A DNA stretch of 64,000 bases from Chryseobacterium sp. SN22 (lineage in GTDB: Bacteria; Bacteroidota; Bacteroidia; Flavobacteriales; Weeksellaceae), in assembly GCF_008329705.1 (NCBI RefSeq), contig NZ_VTSX01000002.1:171801-235800 (forward strand), read 5' to 3'. Shown piece after piece: positions 16,898 through 26,569 of the stretch. Position numbers and translations under genes: made by a program. Under the pieces are notes generated by a model. The model saw only the letters and a list, made by a program, of their open reading frames with translations. It had not been told where the DNA came from and ran no database searches. The first letter of the stretch is position 1. Every line of letters begins with the position of its first letter.

Positions 16898-16901
16898 CAC
16901 C

Positions 16902-17900
16902 ATGATAAAAATTGGCAACATAGAACTGCCGGAATTTCCGCTTTTGCTGGCACCGATGGAGGATGTAAGCGACCCGCCATTCAGGAGATTATGCAAGATG
17001 CACGGCGCAGACCTGATGTATTCTGAATTCATTTCTTCTGAAGGGCTTATTCGTGATGCGATAAAAAGCAGAAAGAAGCTGGATATTTTTGATTATGAAA
17101 GACCCGTAGGCATCCAGATTTTCGGAGGGGATGAAGAAGCCATGGCCATGTCGGCAAGGATTGTGGAAACGGTAAATCCTGATCTGGTAGACATCAACTT
17201 CGGCTGCCCGGTAAAAAAGGTAGTCTGTAAAGGTGCCGGTGCCGGTGTCCTGAAAGATATCGATTTAATGGTCCGCCTTACCAAAGCGGTGGTACGTTCA
17301 ACCAGCCTGCCGGTAACCGTAAAAACCCGTCTGGGCTGGGACAGCAATTCCATCAATATCGACGAGGTCGCCGAGCGTCTTCAGGAAACGGGGATCAAGG
17401 CACTGACGATCCATGCGAGAACGCGTGCCCAGATGTATAAGGGAGAAGCAGATTGGAACCATATTTCAAGAATTAAACAAAATCCAAATATCGAAATTCC
17501 GATTTTCGGAAACGGGGATATCGATTCCCCGGAGAAAGCATTGGAATATAAGCAGAAATACGCCTGCGACGGAATCATGATCGGCCGTGCAGCCATCGGA
17601 TATCCATGGATTTTCAATGAAATCAAGCATTTTTTTGAAACCGGAGAGCATCTGCCGGCTCCTGCCATCGAAGACCGCCTATTGGCTGTTCGTCAGCATG
17701 CAGAATGGAGTGCTGAGTGGAAAGGGGAAAGACTGGGGCTGGTAGAAATGAGACAGCATTACAGCAATTATTTCCGCGGGGTTCCGCATTTTAAGGATTT
17801 CAGAAAGAAGTTTTTGGAAGTTTTCACTTTGGAAGAAATGGATGCCCTGATCAAGGAAACGCAGGAGTTTTATACCCAATATCTGGCACAACAGGCCTAA
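16902..17900 (+). CDS. dusB: tRNA-dihydrouridine synthase
   Basis: 332 aa, usual Dus length. An FMN-dependent TIM-barrel enzyme that reduces uridines in tRNA D-loops. Signatures: LLAPMEDVSDPPFRRLC at the N-terminus, the catalytic-Cys motif DINFGCPVKKV near residue 96-106, LTIHARTRAQMYKG and DGIMIGRAAIGYPWIF. The C-terminal helical domain (residues 245-332) binds tRNA. The sequence is closest in style to the DusB subgroup, though subgroup assignment from motifs alone is less certain than the family call. It is convergent with deoC, sharing a terminator. Confidence 0.94.
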   Translation: MIKIGNIELPEFPLLLAPMEDVSDPPFRRLCKMHGADLMYSEFISSEGLIRDAIKSRKKLDIFDYERPVGIQIFGGDEEAMAMSARIVETVNPDLVDINFGCPVKKVVCKGAGAGVLKDIDLMVRLTKAVVRSTSLPVTVKTRLGWDSNSINIDEVAERLQETGIKALTIHARTRAQMYKGEADWNHISRIKQNPNIEIPIFGNGDIDSPEKALEYKQKYACDGIMIGRAAIGYPWIFNEIKHFFETGEHLPAPAIEDRLLAVRQHAEWSAEWKGERLGLVEMRQHYSNYFRGVPHFKDFRKKFLEVFTLEEMDALIKETQEFYTQYLAQQA

Positions 17901-17903
17901 AAG

Positions 17904-17933
17904 AAAAACCATCAAAATCGTTTGATGGTTTTT
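17904..17933. terminator. bidirectional intrinsic terminator between dusB and deoC
   Basis: Perfect 13-bp stem (17904-17916 with 17921-17933), loop ATCG, A-tract on one side and T-tract on the other. It serves both convergent genes. Confidence 0.88.
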
Positions 17934-17957
17934 TTTATCAATGAGATTGTATATTTC

Positions 17958-18701
17958 CTAATACCCTTCTTCCGACGACTGATTTTTAATTAAAGCCAGC
18001 GCAGACGAAGTTCCGATTCTTTTTACGCCGAGGCTGATCATCTTTTCAGCATCTTCCGGGGTTCTTACCCCTCCTGCTGCTTTTACCGGAAGCTTACCGG
18101 CATTGCCGAGCATAATCCCGATGCCTTCGAAAGTAGCCCCGTTTGGTTTACCGTCTTCCGTTTTATAAAAGCCGGTTGATGATTTCACAAAGATTTTGGA
18201 CAACTGGTTTTCATCAAAATTCTCTTCAGCCCAACCGGAAATATGTTTGGTAATATCAGCAATCTGGTCGTCTGTTAAGGCGGCAATTTCAATAATCCAC
18301 TTTGTGATTTTATCGTGCTGAAGGCACAAAGCGGTGCATGTAATAAATTCTTCTTTTACCAGATTAAGATCGCCCCTCAGATAAGCATTATAATTAATAA
18401 CGAAATCCAGTTCATCCGCTCCGTCGGCAATGGCTTTTTCAGCTTCTGTCAGTTTTTCCTGAGTAGAATCAGTTCCTTCATGAAAGCCGATAACCGTTCC
18501 GACCACGACCTCTGAATTTTTCTCTCTGATATATTTCTTGATATCGGCCACATAATCCGGGCGGATCATTACAGCAAAAATCCTGTTATCAATGGCTTCC
18601 TGAGCCAGTTCTTTATCTTTCTGTAAAGTTTCTTCCTCCGAAAGCCCCGACTGTGCAGGGGTCTTCAGGTAGGTTGAATCCAAATATTGCGCAATGTTCA
18701 T
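17958..18701 (-). CDS. deoC: deoxyribose-phosphate aldolase
   Basis: 247 aa, normal for DeoC. It cleaves 2-deoxyribose-5-phosphate to glyceraldehyde-3-phosphate and acetaldehyde in nucleoside catabolism. Seen: DELDFVINYNAYLRGD, the Schiff-base Lys in KIFVKSSTGF, and the proton-relay Lys in LPVKAAGGVRTPEDA. Cytosolic. It starts 6 bp after the stop of the Lrp-type regulator at 18708-19178, so the two are cotranscribed and the regulator may respond to the pathway (inference). The paired gene arrangement with an EEP-family hydrolase upstream suggests a three-gene operon. Confidence 0.96.
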   Translation of the reverse strand: MNIAQYLDSTYLKTPAQSGLSEEETLQKDKELAQEAIDNRIFAVMIRPDYVADIKKYIREKNSEVVVGTVIGFHEGTDSTQEKLTEAEKAIADGADELDFVINYNAYLRGDLNLVKEEFITCTALCLQHDKITKWIIEIAALTDDQIADITKHISGWAEENFDENQLSKIFVKSSTGFYKTEDGKPNGATFEGIGIMLGNAGKLPVKAAGGVRTPEDAEKMISLGVKRIGTSSALALIKNQSSEEGY

Positions 18702-18707
18702 AATCTG

Positions 18708-19178
18708 TTATACTTTCAGTTGTCTGTAAATACCCTGTTCCAAAGATATGAAAGTTTCCGTTCTTATCACTCCTTTCAGTTGCTGAAGCTTACTGAGAAT
18801 TTGCATCAGGTGGTCGTTGTCTTTACAGATCACCTTTAAGAATATTGTATAATTTCCTGTTGTATAATGGGCTTCCACCACTTCGTTGATATCTTTTAAA
18901 GATTTTACCATATCCGGATAATGGCTTGGCAGATCCAGAAACACGCCGATGTACGAGATTACTTTATATCCGATCTTTTTAGGATTTAAAAAGGAAATTG
19001 ATGTTTCAATAACCCCTGCCTGTTCAAGTTTTTTAATTCGTTGATGCACAGCAGTAGTTGAAATCCCGACATTCTTTGAAATATTGGACAAAGAAGATTT
19101 TGCATTGTCCATCAGCATATAAATAATTTCTTTGTCGATAGAATCCAGTTGATAGCTGGTGTTTTTTGAATTTTTCAT
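18708..19178 (-). CDS. Lrp/AsnC family transcriptional regulator
   Basis: 156 aa. The N-terminal winged helix-turn-helix is clear (LDSIDKEIIYMLMDNAKSS, then GISTTAVHQRIKKLEQAGVI). The C-terminal RAM domain carries YKVISYIGVFLDLP and AHYTTGNYTIFLKV, with the Gly-containing ligand/assembly turn. Lrp-type proteins form octamers and sense amino acids or other small molecules. It lies between the hydrolase at 19203 (25 bp) and deoC (6 bp) on the same strand. The effector cannot be inferred from sequence. Confidence 0.93.
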   Translation of the reverse strand: MKNSKNTSYQLDSIDKEIIYMLMDNAKSSLSNISKNVGISTTAVHQRIKKLEQAGVIETSISFLNPKKIGYKVISYIGVFLDLPSHYPDMVKSLKDINEVVEAHYTTGNYTIFLKVICKDNDHLMQILSKLQQLKGVIRTETFISLEQGIYRQLKV

Positions 19179-19202
19179 TTTTCTTTATTTATGTTTTTAC
19201 GT

Positions 19203-20147
19203 TTATTTATTTATTTTAAATCTTACAAAAACAGGAAAATGATCGCTGTAACCTCCAAGATATCTCGTTCCTGCATAGGTTCTGAAAGGACGGCCCTGCA
19301 GCTTTCTGTCGCGGCTTTTTATTTTTTCCGATCTGAATACCTCCGCATTTTCAAAAACCAGCCTGTTGTTTTCGGAAAAGAATGATTCTGATAACATGAT
19401 CTGATCGAAAAGCAATCCGGATTTATAATGAAAAGTAGAATAGGTTCCTGCAGAAAACAGATGTACAAAAGGATTCTCCATCACTTTTGCCCGTACATCA
19501 TTATAGAGTATTTTCTGTAAGTTTTCATCATCCGGGTTTTCATTAAAATCACCGCACAAAATGACATTTTCTTCAGCTTTATTTACCATATCCAGAATCC
19601 GTGTACGGATCTCATTCAATATAAAGTCTCTCTTGGGTTTGTTTATATCTTTCTCGCGTTTTGAAGGAAGATGGGCAACAAAAACATGCATGATCTTTTC
19701 TTTATATTTCATTTTAGAATATAGTACATCTCTAGTTGTATCGTAATCTCCACGGTTTTTATCAGTTATTTCAAAGAAGAATGTAATGGCTTCCGAATCC
19801 ATTACCTCTACTTTATCTTTATTATATAATAAAGCCACATCCACCTTCCTTTCATCCATAGAATTGTAATGGACGATTCCATACCGGGCATTAAAGGGAT
19901 CCATCTCTATAAGGTCTTCCAGCACTTTCCTGCCGGACACTTCAGAAAGACCGATCATAAAAGGCAATACGCCGTTTTCTTCCTTCATGAGCTCAAAAAC
20001 ATGGGCTATTTTAAAAAGCTTATTCCTATATTTTCGCTCATTCCAGTTTCTGAGCCCGGATCTGCTAGGATCCAGCTTATGGACCGGTTGGGGATCAGGC
20101 AGAAATAAATTTTCAACGTTGTAAAAACTGAACAGCTCCATCAGCAC
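19203..20147 (-). CDS. endonuclease/exonuclease/phosphatase (EEP) family protein
   Basis: 314 aa (start 20147; an ATG two codons later is equally good). The fold signatures are FSFYNVENLF (first metal-binding Asn), IGLSEVSGR (catalytic Glu), VFVAHLPSKR, ILCGDFNENP (Asp/Asn pair) and GGYSDHFPVFVRF (C-terminal Asp-His). These metal-dependent hydrolases cleave phosphodiester or phosphate ester bonds. There is no signal peptide, so action is cytosolic; substrate unknown. It is the first gene of the probable operon with the Lrp regulator and deoC. Confidence 0.9.
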   Translation of the reverse strand: MLMELFSFYNVENLFLPDPQPVHKLDPSRSGLRNWNERKYRNKLFKIAHVFELMKEENGVLPFMIGLSEVSGRKVLEDLIEMDPFNARYGIVHYNSMDERKVDVALLYNKDKVEVMDSEAITFFFEITDKNRGDYDTTRDVLYSKMKYKEKIMHVFVAHLPSKREKDINKPKRDFILNEIRTRILDMVNKAEENVILCGDFNENPDDENLQKILYNDVRAKVMENPFVHLFSAGTYSTFHYKSGLLFDQIMLSESFFSENNRLVFENAEVFRSEKIKSRDRKLQGRPFRTYAGTRYLGGYSDHFPVFVRFKINK

Positions 20148-20436
20148 ATTTTCTGGAATTTTTCACTGACATTTAATTGAAAGTGTAAATTTATTATTTT
20201 ATTTAAATATATAATAAATATTTTATTTAAAATATTACACTGTTTCGCCTATAAATATAGGAAATTATATGAATCTTAATGCAAATGAATAATTTTAACC
20301 GGAATTATTAAAATTATATTCAGATAAATAGTAAGCAAAGAATAAATACACTTTCCGGAACTGTAAGAAAACTCTACAGAAACCCTGCTGAATTTTCAAT
20401 AAACATTCCGGAAAAGATGATAAATGGAATTAAGGA
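20148..20436. other. AT-rich intergenic region with weak inverted repeat
   Basis: Contains an almost pure A/T core (20190-20234) flanked by AGTGTAA (20182-20188) and TTACACT (20235-20241), a 7-bp inverted repeat 46 bp apart. It lies upstream of the minus-strand hydrolase operon and may hold its promoter. Nothing else recognised. Confidence 0.4.
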
Positions 20437-21114
20437 TTATTCCTGTAAAAGATCGGGGCGTTTTTCTCTGGTGATTCTCACCGCTTCATCATGACGCCAT
20501 TCTTCAATTTTAGCAAAATTTCCGCTCAGAAGAATCTTCGGAACTTCCAGGCCTTTATACATTTCAGGCCGGGTATAGATTGGAGGCGACAATAAATCAT
20601 CCTGAAAACTGTCGGTTAAGGCACTCTGCTCATCATTCAATACACCGGGAAGCAGGCGGATCACGGAATCTGCCAGGACGCAGGCCGCCAGCTCACCCCC
20701 CGTCAGCACGTAATCGCCGATAGAAATTTCTTTGGTAATATGCAGATCCCTTACCCTCTGGTCGATTCCCTTGTAATGGCCGCACAAAAAAATCAGGTTT
20801 TTTCTGATCGATAAGGTATTTGCAATTTTCTGGTTTAGGGTAATACCGTCCGGAGTCAGGTAAATTACCTCATCATAATCCCTTTGGGATTTCAGCTCCG
20901 AAATGCACTGATCCAGAGGTTCCACCATCATCACCATTCCGGCTCCGCCGCCGTAAGGCTCATCATCGATCTGGCGGTGCTTGTTAATCGCCCAGTCTCT
21001 CAGATGATGAAAATGTACTTCTGCCAGTCCTTTATCCATTGCTCTTCTCAAAATAGAAGTTTTGAACGGACTTTCCATCAACTCGGGAAGTACGCTTATA
21101 ATATCAATTCTCAT
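20437..21114 (-). CDS. trmD: tRNA (guanine-37-N1)-methyltransferase
   Basis: 225 aa. It methylates G37 next to the anticodon using SAM and prevents +1 frameshifting; essential in most bacteria. The trefoil-knot SPOUT motifs are present: [37 protein letters not shown] and [11 protein letters not shown]. The ATG overlaps the stop of the upstream NDH-2-like gene (ATGA, 21111-21114), so the two are translationally coupled. It is not in the usual rpsP-rimM-trmD-rplS cluster here. Confidence 0.97.
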   Translation of the reverse strand: MRIDIISVLPELMESPFKTSILRRAMDKGLAEVHFHHLRDWAINKHRQIDDEPYGGGAGMVMMVEPLDQCISELKSQRDYDEVIYLTPDGITLNQKIANTLSIRKNLIFLCGHYKGIDQRVRDLHITKEISIGDYVLTGGELAACVLADSVIRLLPGVLNDEQSALTDSFQDDLLSPPIYTRPEMYKGLEVPKILLSGNFAKIEEWRHDEAVRITREKRPDLLQE

Positions 21115-22373
21115 TGTAATGTTTCGTTTTTCTTGTTCGGCGAAATGATTAATCTTAAAGAAGAATCTTTGTTAAAATAGCTCCACATCCAGTTAAAAAA
21201 TACGGCAAGCTTGTTTCTTACACTCAGGATCAGCATCAGGTGTAAGAACATCCAGAAAAACCAGGCCAAGAGCCCTTGGAATTTAATGAATGGCAAATCC
21301 ACTACCGCCCGGTGTTTCCCAATGGTTGCCAGAGAGCCTTTATCTTCATATTCAAACTCTACCCACTGGCCCGTGTTCTTCCTTAAGAGGTTTTTACCTA
21401 GATTCCTGGCCTGATTGATGGCTACATTGGCTACCTGAGGATGTCCCTGAGGATATTTCGGGGTTTCCATATAGGCGATATCGCCGATAGCAAAAATATT
21501 ATCATAGCCTTTTATTTTGTTGTACCGGTCGGTAATATACCGGTTTCTGATCAGATGTTCTGCCGGGAAACCGCCGATCACATTTCCCGTAACGCCGGCT
21601 GCCCAGATCACGTTATTGGAAGGGATAGTTTTCCCGCTTTTCATGTGTACTTTGTCACCATCGTATTCCGTTACATATTCTTGGCTCAGGAATGTAACGC
21701 CCAGGTCTTTCAAATACTCCTCAGATTTTTTCTGTGCTTCGGTACTCATGACAGCGAGAGGTTTTTCCGTAGAGCTTACCAGAATAATCTGAAGATGGTC
21801 GAAATTCATATAAGGATAATCACGGGGGAGAATGTCTTTTTTCATTTCGGCAAATGCGCCTGCCAGCTCCACACCGGTCGGGCCGCTTCCGACGATTACT
21901 ATATTCCAGTTTCCATCATCACTCCGGCTTTTCTCCAGGATCAGCTTTTCAAAGGTCATCAGGATGTGGTTCCGGATGCCGATGGCTTCCTGGGTGTTTT
22001 TCATTCCGAAAGCTTTGCCTTCGAGGTCTTTGTTTCCGAAAAAATTCGTTTTACAACCCGTAGCAATAACGAGCTTATCATAACTGAACTCCGCTTCATC
22101 GGTAATCACTCTGTTGTTGGCGGTATCGATTTCTTTTACTTCCGTCAGGCGGAACTGGGTATTTCTAGAACGCTGGAAAATTTTTCTGAAAGGAAAGGAA
22201 ATATTGGAAGGTTCGATCCTTCCGCACGCTACCTGATAAAAAAGAGGCTGGAACATGTGATGGTTGACCCGGTCTAAAACCATTACCTTTTTGTTTCTGT
22301 TATTCAATGTTTTTGCAAGTTGCAGCCCCGCAAAACCACCTCCGATAATGATGATCTTCTCGCGTGTTTCCAT
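21111..22373 (-). CDS. NAD(P)/FAD-dependent oxidoreductase, type II NADH dehydrogenase-like
   Basis: 420 aa from ATG 22373 ([20 protein letters not shown]); the open frame extends three codons further to a TTG. Two dinucleotide folds: FAD-binding [13 protein letters not shown] at the N-terminus and NAD-binding [19 protein letters not shown] near residue 165. The FAD-closing motif [12 protein letters not shown] lies near 300. A hydrophobic C-terminal helix ([20 protein letters not shown]) suits membrane attachment, as in NDH-2 enzymes passing electrons to quinone without proton pumping. The gene overlaps trmD by 4 bp. Confidence 0.92.
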   Translation of the reverse strand: METREKIIIIGGGFAGLQLAKTLNNRNKKVMVLDRVNHHMFQPLFYQVACGRIEPSNISFPFRKIFQRSRNTQFRLTEVKEIDTANNRVITDEAEFSYDKLVIATGCKTNFFGNKDLEGKAFGMKNTQEAIGIRNHILMTFEKLILEKSRSDDGNWNIVIVGSGPTGVELAGAFAEMKKDILPRDYPYMNFDHLQIILVSSTEKPLAVMSTEAQKKSEEYLKDLGVTFLSQEYVTEYDGDKVHMKSGKTIPSNNVIWAAGVTGNVIGGFPAEHLIRNRYITDRYNKIKGYDNIFAIGDIAYMETPKYPQGHPQVANVAINQARNLGKNLLRKNTGQWVEFEYEDKGSLATIGKHRAVVDLPFIKFQGLLAWFFWMFLHLMLILSVRNKLAVFFNWMWSYFNKDSSLRLIISPNKKNETLQ

Positions 22374-22379
22374 AGTAGA

Positions 22380-22387
22380 CAAATTTA
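22380..22387 (-). promoter_or_regulatory. -7 promoter box for the NDH-2-like/trmD operon
   Basis: TAAATTTG on the minus strand, exact consensus, 6 nt before the ATG at 22373, which supports that start over the upstream TTG. Confidence 0.6.
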
Positions 22388-22421
22388 CTGATTTTATTTA
22401 GCATTTAGAAGTGAAAAAAGT

Positions 22422-22429
22422 TAGTTTTG
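22422..22429 (+). promoter_or_regulatory. -7 promoter box for the GH25 gene
   Basis: TAGTTTTG, exact TAnnTTTG match, 10 nt upstream of the ATG at 22440. Confidence 0.55.
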
Positions 22430-22439
22430 CAAGAACTTT

Positions 22440-23303
22440 ATGTCACCAGGAAAGTACAGCAAAAAAACCGCCAAAAAGATTCACAGCAGCAGACGGAGGA
22501 ATTACTTTTTCCGCCGCAGGCTCCTGTTGGCCATCCTGATTATTGCGCTGCTAGGAACAGGTTTATACCTAAAGCAGTCGGTCAGTTATTATTACGCCCT
22601 GTACTTCAATAAATTCACCCACAAAAAACTCCACAACAACGAAGCAGAAACCCTGAGGATTCAGAAAATCCTTTCCGATAATCTGGATAAAACCTACGGA
22701 TTTGACGTCTCGCATTACCAGAATAAAGAAGACATCAAATGGGACAGCCTTACCATCGGGAACAAAACCATTCCGCTGGAGTTTGTCGTGATGCGGGCGA
22801 CGATGGGAAACCGGAATGCCGATAAACATTTTGAAGAGTTCTGGGAGCAGGCTAAAAGACAGAAGATGATCCGCGGGGCTTATCATTTCTACAGGGCCGA
22901 TGAAGATCCGGTAATCCAGGCCAATAATTTCCTCGGGAATGTAAAACTCGAAAGCGGAGACCTGCCGCCGATCCTGGATATTGAAAAAATTCCGAAACGG
23001 AAAACCAATAAAAAACTGATCGAAGATTTAAGGGTCTGGTGCAGAATCGTGGAGGAAACGTATGGTGAAAAGCCTATTATTTACACCTACTACCATTATT
23101 ACAAAGATTTCCTGAAAGGTGAATTTGATGATTATCCGCTCTGGCTGGCCAATTACAATGATGTTCCGGCACCTTCTCCCGAGGGGTATTGGGATTTCTG
23201 GCAGTTTACGGAAAACGGAATCGTACACGGAATCAACACGAAAGTGGATCTGGATATTTACAACGGAAGTTTGTGGTCCCTGAAAAGCCTGACGCTTGAT
23301 TAA
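22440..23303 (+). CDS. GH25 family lysozyme, membrane-anchored
   Basis: 287 aa. A very basic N-terminus (KKTAKKIHSSRRRNYFFRRR) precedes one transmembrane helix (residues 27-44), giving a type II anchored periplasmic enzyme. The GH25 muramidase domain runs from about residue 86: YGFDVSHYQ, VVMRATMG, GAYHFYRADEDP, PPILDIEKIP with catalytic Asp180/Glu182, and PLWLANYND. It hydrolyses the MurNAc-GlcNAc bond of peptidoglycan. The stop is 1 bp from the stop of the convergent gene at 23305. Likely wall remodelling rather than secretion (inference from the anchor). Confidence 0.93.
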   Translation: MSPGKYSKKTAKKIHSSRRRNYFFRRRLLLAILIIALLGTGLYLKQSVSYYYALYFNKFTHKKLHNNEAETLRIQKILSDNLDKTYGFDVSHYQNKEDIKWDSLTIGNKTIPLEFVVMRATMGNRNADKHFEEFWEQAKRQKMIRGAYHFYRADEDPVIQANNFLGNVKLESGDLPPILDIEKIPKRKTNKKLIEDLRVWCRIVEETYGEKPIIYTYYHYYKDFLKGEFDDYPLWLANYNDVPAPSPEGYWDFWQFTENGIVHGINTKVDLDIYNGSLWSLKSLTLD

Positions 23304-23304
23304 T

Positions 23305-24468
23305 CTACTTTTTTATTTGTGAATGAGGGTCTGAACCGATGTTAAATGGATTCCTCCGCACCCATTCCGTTTTGGGAGAAAGGGAGGCAAAAATATTTTT
23401 CATAAACGGATTGATCACGGAATAAGTGTGTCTTATCAACCCAAAAATTTCAATCGGTTCGGCGCCGATGGTCGATTTGATTTCCAGTGCTGTCCTCCCG
23501 AAAACAACTCTTTTGAACTGATAATCAATAGCGAATCCGGCCATGTCAAGAAGCATATTCAGGTAAATCTGCTTTTCTTTCTGGATTTCTTTGGCATAAC
23601 CTAAAAAATAGGTATCAATATTATCATTATTCAGAATTAAAGTATAAAAACCAATCAGTTCATGGTCTGAAAAATAGCCGAATACTTTAAAATTATTTCC
23701 TAAATGTTCTTTCATGCTTTCAAAATGATTTTCTTCCAGGAAAAAAGTATTAAAAGGTGCATTTTCAGCTACATTCTGATAAAGCTGATTCAGTTTTGTC
23801 CGATACCTTCTGATATCTTTAAAACAGAGTTCCCGCTTGTCAGTACCCGTAAGTTTCTTCCTGGCAGTCTTCGCCCGGGTCCTGTATTTGGTGGAGAAAT
23901 CATTAAGGTAATTTTCAAAGGTCTGCCAGCTTTCCTTTACTTTAAGAACCATTGTCGGCTGGACGGAAAATTTAAAATAATCTTGATGTTTGCCGTCCTG
24001 AAAGAAAGGGAAAAATTCAGCTCCGTAATCCTTATAAATAATAAGTGAAGTTTTCCTGATTTCTTTCTGCATTTTATGCACTGCTTCATCCAGCAGCGAA
24101 ACCATATTTTCTGTACTGATCTTTTTCGGATCGAAATAAAATCCGTTCTGCCCTGTCAGCATATTATTGCCTAAAATCATCACATCCCTGCTGAACTTCC
24201 TTGCGGCAAAATTACGGATACTGTACCAGACCTCATCCTTCTGGAAGGTCTTGTGCCGGATAAAATCGAGGTATTGGAACAATGCACCGCCCATTAAATG
24301 TTCAGCTTCAAAAAATCCGATGAAATAACAGGTCATATTCTGAGGTTTTGACGTTTCTAGAACACGCAAGTATGCTTCAGAAAGCATGATGTTATGATTT
24401 CCGATCACCATATCCCAATTTTTGGGAAGACCAGTAGCCGAAGCGTAAATTTTTAAATGATATGACAT
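23305..24468 (-). CDS. GNAT/FemAB-like acyltransferase family protein
   Basis: 387 aa from ATG 24468 (MSYHLKIYASATGLPKNWD). The frame to 24549 adds 27 residues, but a perfect -7 promoter box at 24480-24487 lies within that extension. The region around 190-360 (STKYRTRAKTARKKL, FKVFGYFSDHELIGFYTLIL, KRVVFGRTALEIKSTIGAEP) has the layout of FemAB-like double-GNAT or peptidoglycan-recognition proteins. The acyl group and substrate are not readable. It is tail-to-tail with the GH25 lysozyme. Confidence 0.75.
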   Translation of the reverse strand: MSYHLKIYASATGLPKNWDMVIGNHNIMLSEAYLRVLETSKPQNMTCYFIGFFEAEHLMGGALFQYLDFIRHKTFQKDEVWYSIRNFAARKFSRDVMILGNNMLTGQNGFYFDPKKISTENMVSLLDEAVHKMQKEIRKTSLIIYKDYGAEFFPFFQDGKHQDYFKFSVQPTMVLKVKESWQTFENYLNDFSTKYRTRAKTARKKLTGTDKRELCFKDIRRYRTKLNQLYQNVAENAPFNTFFLEENHFESMKEHLGNNFKVFGYFSDHELIGFYTLILNNDNIDTYFLGYAKEIQKEKQIYLNMLLDMAGFAIDYQFKRVVFGRTALEIKSTIGAEPIEIFGLIRHTYSVINPFMKNIFASLSPKTEWVRRNPFNIGSDPHSQIKK

Positions 24469-24479
24469 AAAAGACTGCA

Positions 24480-24487
24480 CAAAAATA
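24480..24487 (-). promoter_or_regulatory. -7 promoter box deciding the start of the GNAT-like gene
   Basis: TATTTTTG on the minus strand, exact consensus, 11 nt upstream of ATG 24468 and downstream of the alternative start at 24549. Confidence 0.6.
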
Positions 24488-24622
24488 ACTTTATCTTTTA
24501 TACCGTTAAAATTAATTTTTAGCCATGCATTGAAATATCTGCTATTCATTTATTAATCATTCGTCCATTATTAGAAATTAATCCGTTGCAATGATAACCG
24601 CCGTTTTCTTATTACATTTTCG

Positions 24623-24630
24623 TACTTTTG
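24623..24630 (+). promoter_or_regulatory. -7 promoter box for the ABC-F gene
   Basis: TACTTTTG, exact consensus; leader of about 33 nt to the ATG at 24670. Confidence 0.55.
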
Positions 24631-24669
24631 CGGCTCAGTTGAAGTTATAAACCAAACCATCAGTTTCCC

Positions 24670-26568
24670 ATGAATTACGTTTCCGTTGAAAACCTTACCA
24701 AATCTTACGGCATCAAAGTTTTGTTTGAAAATATTACCTGCCACATCAATGAAGGTGATAAAATTGCTATTGTTGCCAAAAACGGAAGCGGGAAATCCAC
24801 CCTGCTGAAAATCCTGATGGGTAAAGAGATTGCTGACAGCGGAACGGTAAACATCAGCAAAGACATCCAGGTTGTGCTGTTTGATCAGGAAATCGATTTT
24901 GATCCGAATCTTACCATCGATGAGTTTATGATGACCCTGGATTCGGCGCCGATCACAGCCCTGAAGAATTACCATCAATCCCTTCATTCCACCGATAACG
25001 ATTTTATTGAAAAAGCATTGCTGGATATGGAAGCCCATAAAGCCTGGGACCTGGAAAACGAAATGAAGCAGATTCTTTCCCAGCTTAAAATTACGGATCT
25101 GGAAGCAAAAATGGGGACTCTTTCGGGTGGGCAGATCAAAAGGGTTGCTCTGGCCAAGCTGCTTACGGAAACCCGGGCAGAACACCGCCATACCCTGCTG
25201 ATTATGGATGAGCCAACCAACCACCTTGATGTGGAAATGGTGGAATGGCTGGAAAATTATTTAAGCAAAGCCAAAATCACCCTGCTGCTGGTTACCCACG
25301 ACCGGTATTTCCTCGACAGTGTCTGCGATACGATCTGGGAAATGGAAGACGGGAATCTTTATACACACAACGGGTCTTATGCCACCTATCTGGAAAATAA
25401 AATGATCCGTGAGGACAACCTCAATGCAACCATTGATAAGGCCAACAACCTCTACCGGAAGGAGCTGGAATGGATTCGCAGACAGCCGAAAGCCAGGACT
25501 ACAAAATCCAAATCGAGAATCGATGCTTTCTACGATACGGAAAAAGTAGCCAAAACCGATACCCGGAAACAAGGCCTGGAGCTGGATTTTGAAATGAAAA
25601 GGCTGGGAAGTAAAATCCTTGAGCTTCACCATATCGATAAAAGTTTCGGAAGCAAGGTTTTGCTGAAAGATTTCAGTTACCAGTTTCAGCGCGGCGAAAA
25701 AGTGGGAATTGTCGGGAAAAACGGAGCCGGAAAATCTACGCTGCTAAACATCATCCAGGGACTGGAGAAAGCCGACAAAGGAGAAATCGAAACCGGCGAA
25801 ACGATTCATTTCGGTTATTTTTCGCAAAAAGGACTTACCTATAAAGAAGATGAAAGAGTCATTGATTTTATTAAAGAGGTTGCAGAATATTATCCCTTGG
25901 CCAATGGAAAAAGCCTTTCGGCTTCGCAGTTTCTAAGACTGTTCTTATTTGACGATCAGACACAATACTCTCCTATTTCCAAACTTTCCGGAGGAGAAAA
26001 AAGAAGGCTCCATCTCATGTATATTCTTTATCAGAATCCGAACTTTCTGATTTTTGATGAGCCTACGAACGATCTGGACCTTCCCACTTTAACGGTGCTG
26101 GAAAATTTCCTGCAGCAGTTCCAGGGTTCACTGATCATTGTTTCCCACGACCGTTATTTTATGGACAGGATTGTAGATCATATCCTGGCTTTTGAGGGCG
26201 AAGGAAAGATCCGTGATTTTACCGGCAATTTCTCGGAATACCGAGAGGCAAAAAGCAAGGAAGACGCTTTGGAAAAATCGGCAGCATCAAAACCGGAACC
26301 TGTAAAAGAAACGGTTCAGGCTTCAAACACATCCAATACCTCCAAAAAGAAAAGGCTTTCTTTCAAGGAACAGCGGGAACTGGAAACCATCGAAAAAGAA
26401 ATCCCCGAACTGGAAGAACAGCGGGCAAAAATCCTGGACCAGTTAAATAATGAAAGCGATTACGAAAAAATTTCAAAGCTTTCCGCCGACCTGGAAAATA
26501 TTTCCGGCAAACTGGAAGACTACGAAATGCGCTGGCTGGAACTTCAGGAAATGCTGGGAGAAGCCTAA
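24670..26568 (+). CDS. ABC-F family ATPase (Uup-like)
   Basis: 632 aa, no membrane segments. Two nucleotide-binding domains in tandem: Walker A AKNGSGKSTLL (residues about 37-47) and GKNGAGKSTLL (about 353-363), signatures LSGGQIKR and LSGGEKRR, Walker B LLIMDEPTNHLD and FLIFDEPTNDLD, and H-switch THDRYFLD and SHDRYFMD. The interdomain arm (residues 235-310) and a charged C-terminal coiled coil (residues about 545-630, KKKRLSFKEQRELETIEK) match the Uup subgroup. ABC-F proteins act on ribosomes or, for Uup, also on DNA branch structures. All catalytic motifs are intact. Confidence 0.92.
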   Translation: MNYVSVENLTKSYGIKVLFENITCHINEGDKIAIVAKNGSGKSTLLKILMGKEIADSGTVNISKDIQVVLFDQEIDFDPNLTIDEFMMTLDSAPITALKNYHQSLHSTDNDFIEKALLDMEAHKAWDLENEMKQILSQLKITDLEAKMGTLSGGQIKRVALAKLLTETRAEHRHTLLIMDEPTNHLDVEMVEWLENYLSKAKITLLLVTHDRYFLDSVCDTIWEMEDGNLYTHNGSYATYLENKMIREDNLNATIDKANNLYRKELEWIRRQPKARTTKSKSRIDAFYDTEKVAKTDTRKQGLELDFEMKRLGSKILELHHIDKSFGSKVLLKDFSYQFQRGEKVGIVGKNGAGKSTLLNIIQGLEKADKGEIETGETIHFGYFSQKGLTYKEDERVIDFIKEVAEYYPLANGKSLSASQFLRLFLFDDQTQYSPISKLSGGEKRRLHLMYILYQNPNFLIFDEPTNDLDLPTLTVLENFLQQFQGSLIIVSHDRYFMDRIVDHILAFEGEGKIRDFTGNFSEYREAKSKEDALEKSAASKPEPVKETVQASNTSNTSKKKRLSFKEQRELETIEKEIPELEEQRAKILDQLNNESDYEKISKLSADLENISGKLEDYEMRWLELQEMLGEA

Positions 26569-26569
26569 G

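Noticed and set aside
21441..22277. 278-aa plus-strand ORF
   Set aside because: Long, but antisense to the NDH-2-like gene, which has clear FAD and NAD motifs; no recognisable domain in the antisense frame.
24571..25224. 217-aa minus-strand ORF
   Set aside because: Antisense to the first ATPase domain of the ABC-F gene.
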